60,282 nt of DNA from the NCBI RefSeq assembly GCF_001636315.1, contig NZ_KV440949.1:2852689-2912970 (forward strand). Reading direction: 5' to 3'. The notes below the pieces were generated by a model that saw only the letters and a list, made by a program, of their open reading frames with translations, was not told the DNA's origin and made no database searches. Positions 58,214-60,282 of the stretch are shown here, piece after piece; positions within the stretch are counted from its first letter, which is position 1, and the number at the start of each line of letters is the position of its first letter. Source of the stretch: Neobacillus mesonae. Its GTDB lineage: Bacteria; Bacillota; Bacilli; Bacillales; Cytobacillaceae. The translations under genes were made by a program, and so were the position numbers.

Positions 58214-59504
58214 TAAAATAGATAAACTTCAGGCATATATGGATTCTTTGGCCGCCCACAATTATTTTAATGGCGCGGTGCTAGTGGCACATAGAGGGGA
58301 GATTTTATTAAAAAAAGGATACGGGTCGGCATCGTTTCAGTATGATATTCCTAACACTACTTCAACTAAATTTCGTATCGGTTCGTTGACAAAGGCTTTT
58401 ACAGCGATGGCCATTATGATTCTTCACGAACAAGAGAAGTTGGATATTGATCAATCGATTGATACCGTTTTTCCCGATTATCCAAATGGCTCCATCATTA
58501 CGGTGCGGCATTTATTAAACAACTCTTCAGGGGTTCCAAGCTTTACCTCAACTCCCGAATACTGGTCAACTACTATGAGATTACCGGCAACTCTTAATGA
58601 GGTTATCAACTCATTTAAAGATCAGCCGCTCGAGTTTGAGCCCGGAACAGATTTTGATTACAGCAACTCCGGTTTTATGTTATTAACCGCCATAATTGAA
58701 AAAGTATCAGGAGTTTCCTATGCCGAGTTTTTGCAAACGTCAATTTTGGAGCGGCTAGGGTTAACTGGCACCGGAGTGGATAATGGTCGAAAAATCGTCA
58801 AATCGCTAGCAACAGGCCACACCGTCTGGGGCGAGGTCATCCACACCGAATTCGTAGATATGTCCTTCCCACTAGGAGTCTACGGAATGTATTCAACGGT
58901 GGAAGATTTATACAAATGGTGTCAGGCACTCATGAAGGGGAGGTTGGTCGACGGGGCTTTGATGAAGCAAATGTTTACCGGTGTGTATGGGTACGGGTTC
59001 GGCTGGTTTATTGAGGAGGGTACTCAGACGACGGTCAGCCACTTTGGTGATATCAACGGTTTTGTTAATCATCTTGTGATGATACCAGATGAGGAGCTTG
59101 TGGTGATGGCGTTAAGTAATATCAATATCACGCCAGTTACGCAAATTACTGGTGATCTTCTTGGGATTGTTTTAGGAAAAGAAAATTCAACGGTTGAGTC
59201 GTTTAAACAATTGGACTTGCCCTTTGAAAACCTTACCGGCGAGTATCGAAACGAGGATTTAGTAGTGACGATTGGTTTTGATCAAGGGCTGTATACGATT
59301 GTTCCAAAAATGTACGGTGTGCCGTATAAGTTTAAATTGTTTCCAGTTGAGGCTGATGGGGCAATGGTTGTTTGTAAAAGTGATTTTATTCATGATACTT
59401 ATTATTTTAGGTTGGATGAAAATGGTTATCCGCTTTCGGTTGAATTGATGGAAGCGGAAGGCGTTATGAAGAAGTATGAAAGGTGTAACGGGAAGCCGCT
59501 TTAA
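58206..59504 (+). CDS. Serine hydrolase of the beta-lactamase class C/penicillin-binding protein family
   Basis: A 432-aa protein with the class C fold. The SxxK motif is in RIGSLTKAFTAMAI (about residues 57-70), the YxN motif in FDYSNSGFMLL (about 155-165), and a third motif region near TVSHFGDINGF, where H-F-G takes the place of KTG. A C-terminal beta domain follows (about 330-432). No signal peptide is seen, so it may act in the cytoplasm as an esterase or peptidase rather than as a lactamase. It overlaps the histidine phosphatase gene by 8 bp and ends just before the second tandem array. Confidence 0.88.
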   Translation: MNSKIDKLQAYMDSLAAHNYFNGAVLVAHRGEILLKKGYGSASFQYDIPNTTSTKFRIGSLTKAFTAMAIMILHEQEKLDIDQSIDTVFPDYPNGSIITVRHLLNNSSGVPSFTSTPEYWSTTMRLPATLNEVINSFKDQPLEFEPGTDFDYSNSGFMLLTAIIEKVSGVSYAEFLQTSILERLGLTGTGVDNGRKIVKSLATGHTVWGEVIHTEFVDMSFPLGVYGMYSTVEDLYKWCQALMKGRLVDGALMKQMFTGVYGYGFGWFIEEGTQTTVSHFGDINGFVNHLVMIPDEELVVMALSNINITPVTQITGDLLGIVLGKENSTVESFKQLDLPFENLTGEYRNEDLVVTIGFDQGLYTIVPKMYGVPYKFKLFPVEADGAMVVCKSDFIHDTYYFRLDENGYPLSVELMEAEGVMKKYERCNGKPL

Positions 59505-59528
59505 ATTACTGTTTGTCCTTTAGTAGGA

Positions 59529-59804
59529 TTGCATTGCCCAAAAACCAGGGAGAGCAGCAATTTTGGTCAAAGGAAGAGGGTGCATTGCCCAAAAATCGTG
59601 GAGAGCGGCTATTTTGGTCAAAGGAAATGGGATGCATTGCCCGAAAAACGGGAAGAGCCACTAATTTGGTCAAAGGAAGAGGGATGCATTGCCCAAAAAA
59701 CGGGAAGAGCCACTAATTTGCTCAAAGGAAGAGGGATGCATTGCCCGAAAAACGGGAAGAGCCACTAATTTGGTCAAAGGAAGAGAGTTGCATTGCCCGA
59801 AAAA
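59529..59804 (+). repeat. Second non-coding tandem array, 52-bp units, cut by the IS element
   Basis: Units start at 59529, 59581 (51 bp), 59632, 59684 and 59736, with a 17-bp partial at 59788-59804 ending where the IS begins. Each unit has TGCATTGCCC, a small CCCGAAAAACGGG hairpin or variant, and TTTGGTCAAAGGAAGAGGG. The sequence is unrelated to the array at 54531, yet the period is the same. Frames open across it are a by-product of the repeat. Confidence 0.95.
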
Positions 59805-60282
59805 GATAAAGTCCATATAATTGTGTAAAAAGAAAGAGTCATTTTATTCACTCTTGGCAACACTGTTTTCAACCACGATAAACAATGAAAAGAGGAATAA
59901 AAATGACTCACTTACAGTTTAACCTAGATATGGACCTTTTAAAAGAATCCGTCATCAATTCTAACCTAGATATGGTGATTAAATCAGCCCTTGTCTTAGT
60001 TCTTAATGAATTTATGGAAAAAGAAAGGGACGATTATTTACAGGTGGCTGCCTATGAACGATCTACGGAGCGCCGGGACTACCGAAACGGTTACTATGAA
60101 CGTGAATTGATTCTAGGTATTGGCAAATTAAAGCTGAAGGTACCCAGGACCCGAAATGGCGAATTTTCTACTTCGGTCTTTGAAAAGTATGAGCGTTGTG
60201 ATCAAGCTCTAGTTCTCTCCATGCTTGAAATGGTTATTAACGGCGTTTCGACCCGGAGGGTCACTCACATTGTCTCGTATAA
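59805..60282 (+). mobile_element. IS256-family insertion sequence, right copy, partial
   Basis: It begins GATAAAGTCCATATAATTGT at 59805 and is nearly identical to the inverted left copy. The matching stretch ends at 60274: the left copy continues GAGCAGCTC, whereas here TCGTATAA follows to the window end. Differences before that are at 59989 (silent), 60065 (Thr against Ala) and 60127 (silent). The last eight bases may be an assembly-end artefact or the edge of another insertion. Confidence 0.9.
59903..60282 (+). CDS. IS256-family transposase, 5' part
   Basis: ATG 59903 opens MTHLQFNLDMDLLKESVINS and continues in frame as the N-terminal part of the same transposase as on the left (RRDYRNGYYERELI, KVPRTRNGEF, MLEMVINGVSTRRVTHIV). 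About 124 codons are visible before the sequence departs from the left copy at 60275; beyond that the frame reads S-Y-x. The gene is cut by the window edge. Confidence 0.9.
   Translation, partial: MTHLQFNLDMDLLKESVINSNLDMVIKSALVLVLNEFMEKERDDYLQVAAYERSTERRDYRNGYYERELILGIGKLKLKVPRTRNGEFSTSVFEKYERCDQALVLSMLEMVINGVSTRRVTHIVSY

Noticed and set aside
59513..59768. Two overlapping open frames (67 and 79 codons) at the right end
   Set aside because: They are translations of the 52-bp tandem array in two frames. The peptide repeats (FWSKEE, HCPK) arise from DNA repetition, and there is no ribosome binding site.
1..60282. Whole window as a composite transposon or genomic island
   Set aside because: The flanking IS copies are inverted, but the interior holds essential and conserved genes (glmS, glmM, cdaA, sigW, fabZ, mbl). 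The ends are better read as contig breaks at a repeated IS.

Overview
The window is about 60 kb of the chromosome of an endospore-forming, low-GC Gram-positive bacterium of the family Bacillaceae (Bacillus, Neobacillus or Mesobacillus type). The evidence is spoIIID, the sporulation-type diadenylate cyclase cdaS, a SleL/YaaH-type spore cortex hydrolase, a complete sigW-rsiW-cdaA-cdaR-glmM-glmS block with a glmS ribozyme, AGGAGG-type ribosome binding sites and many TTG/GTG starts. The species cannot be named from the sequence alone. Both ends lie inside copies of one IS256-family insertion sequence in opposite orientation. This probably marks where an assembly contig stops rather than a composite transposon, because the interior holds core housekeeping genes.

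1-12.2 kb is core genome. It holds an EpuA-like membrane protein, fabZ, spoIIID, mbl, an arginase, then sigW with its autoregulatory sigma-W promoter, the anti-sigma factor rsiW, the c-di-AMP synthase cdaA and its regulator cdaR, glmM, and glmS behind its glucosamine-6-phosphate-sensing self-cleaving ribozyme. This block joins envelope-stress sensing, c-di-AMP signalling and cell-wall precursor synthesis.

12.2-22.1 kb is accessory. It holds a DUF485/cation-acetate-type symporter pair, a PAS-GGDEF diguanylate cyclase, a quinone-stress operon (DoxX plus ring-cleaving dioxygenase) with three MhqR-type operators and a decayed mhqD-like esterase at its end, a YkvA-family protein, and a large secreted subtilase with lysine-rich repeats.

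22.2-40.7 kb holds transport and catabolism: a nickel operon (nikB, nikC, a fused two-domain nikDE ATPase, nikA, nikR), an amidohydrolase, a mannitol operon (mtlA as fused EIICBA, mtlR, mtlD), an M29 aminopeptidase, an esterase, a yhcEFG-like ABC/GntR cassette with an extra 59-aa membrane protein, and a DedA protein fused to a catalytically degenerate PAP2-like domain.

40.7-60.3 kb holds a RocR-like sigma-54 activator divergent from a glutamate dehydrogenase with a textbook -24/-12 promoter and two upstream activator sites. It also holds a small membrane protein behind phased direct repeats, a DUF1646 ion transporter, cdaS, SleL, a phosphoesterase lipoprotein, a ywqN/ywqM-like divergent pair, a TetR/MMPL efflux unit with three operators, a CPBP protease, a non-coding 52-bp tandem array, an orphan ABC permease pair, a histidine phosphatase, a serine hydrolase, and a second unrelated 52-bp tandem array cut by the right IS copy.

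Two features recur across the window. One is a family of about 55-bp palindromes built on GGGACGGTTCT/AGAACCGTCCC (nine full or nearly full copies plus halves and relics), placed at gene 3' ends. The other is the pair of tandem arrays with the same 52-bp period but different sequence. I regard these repeats, the layered quinone and TetR operators, and the phased repeats near 43.75 kb as the least explained parts of the window. I see no CRISPR array, prophage, tRNA or rRNA.
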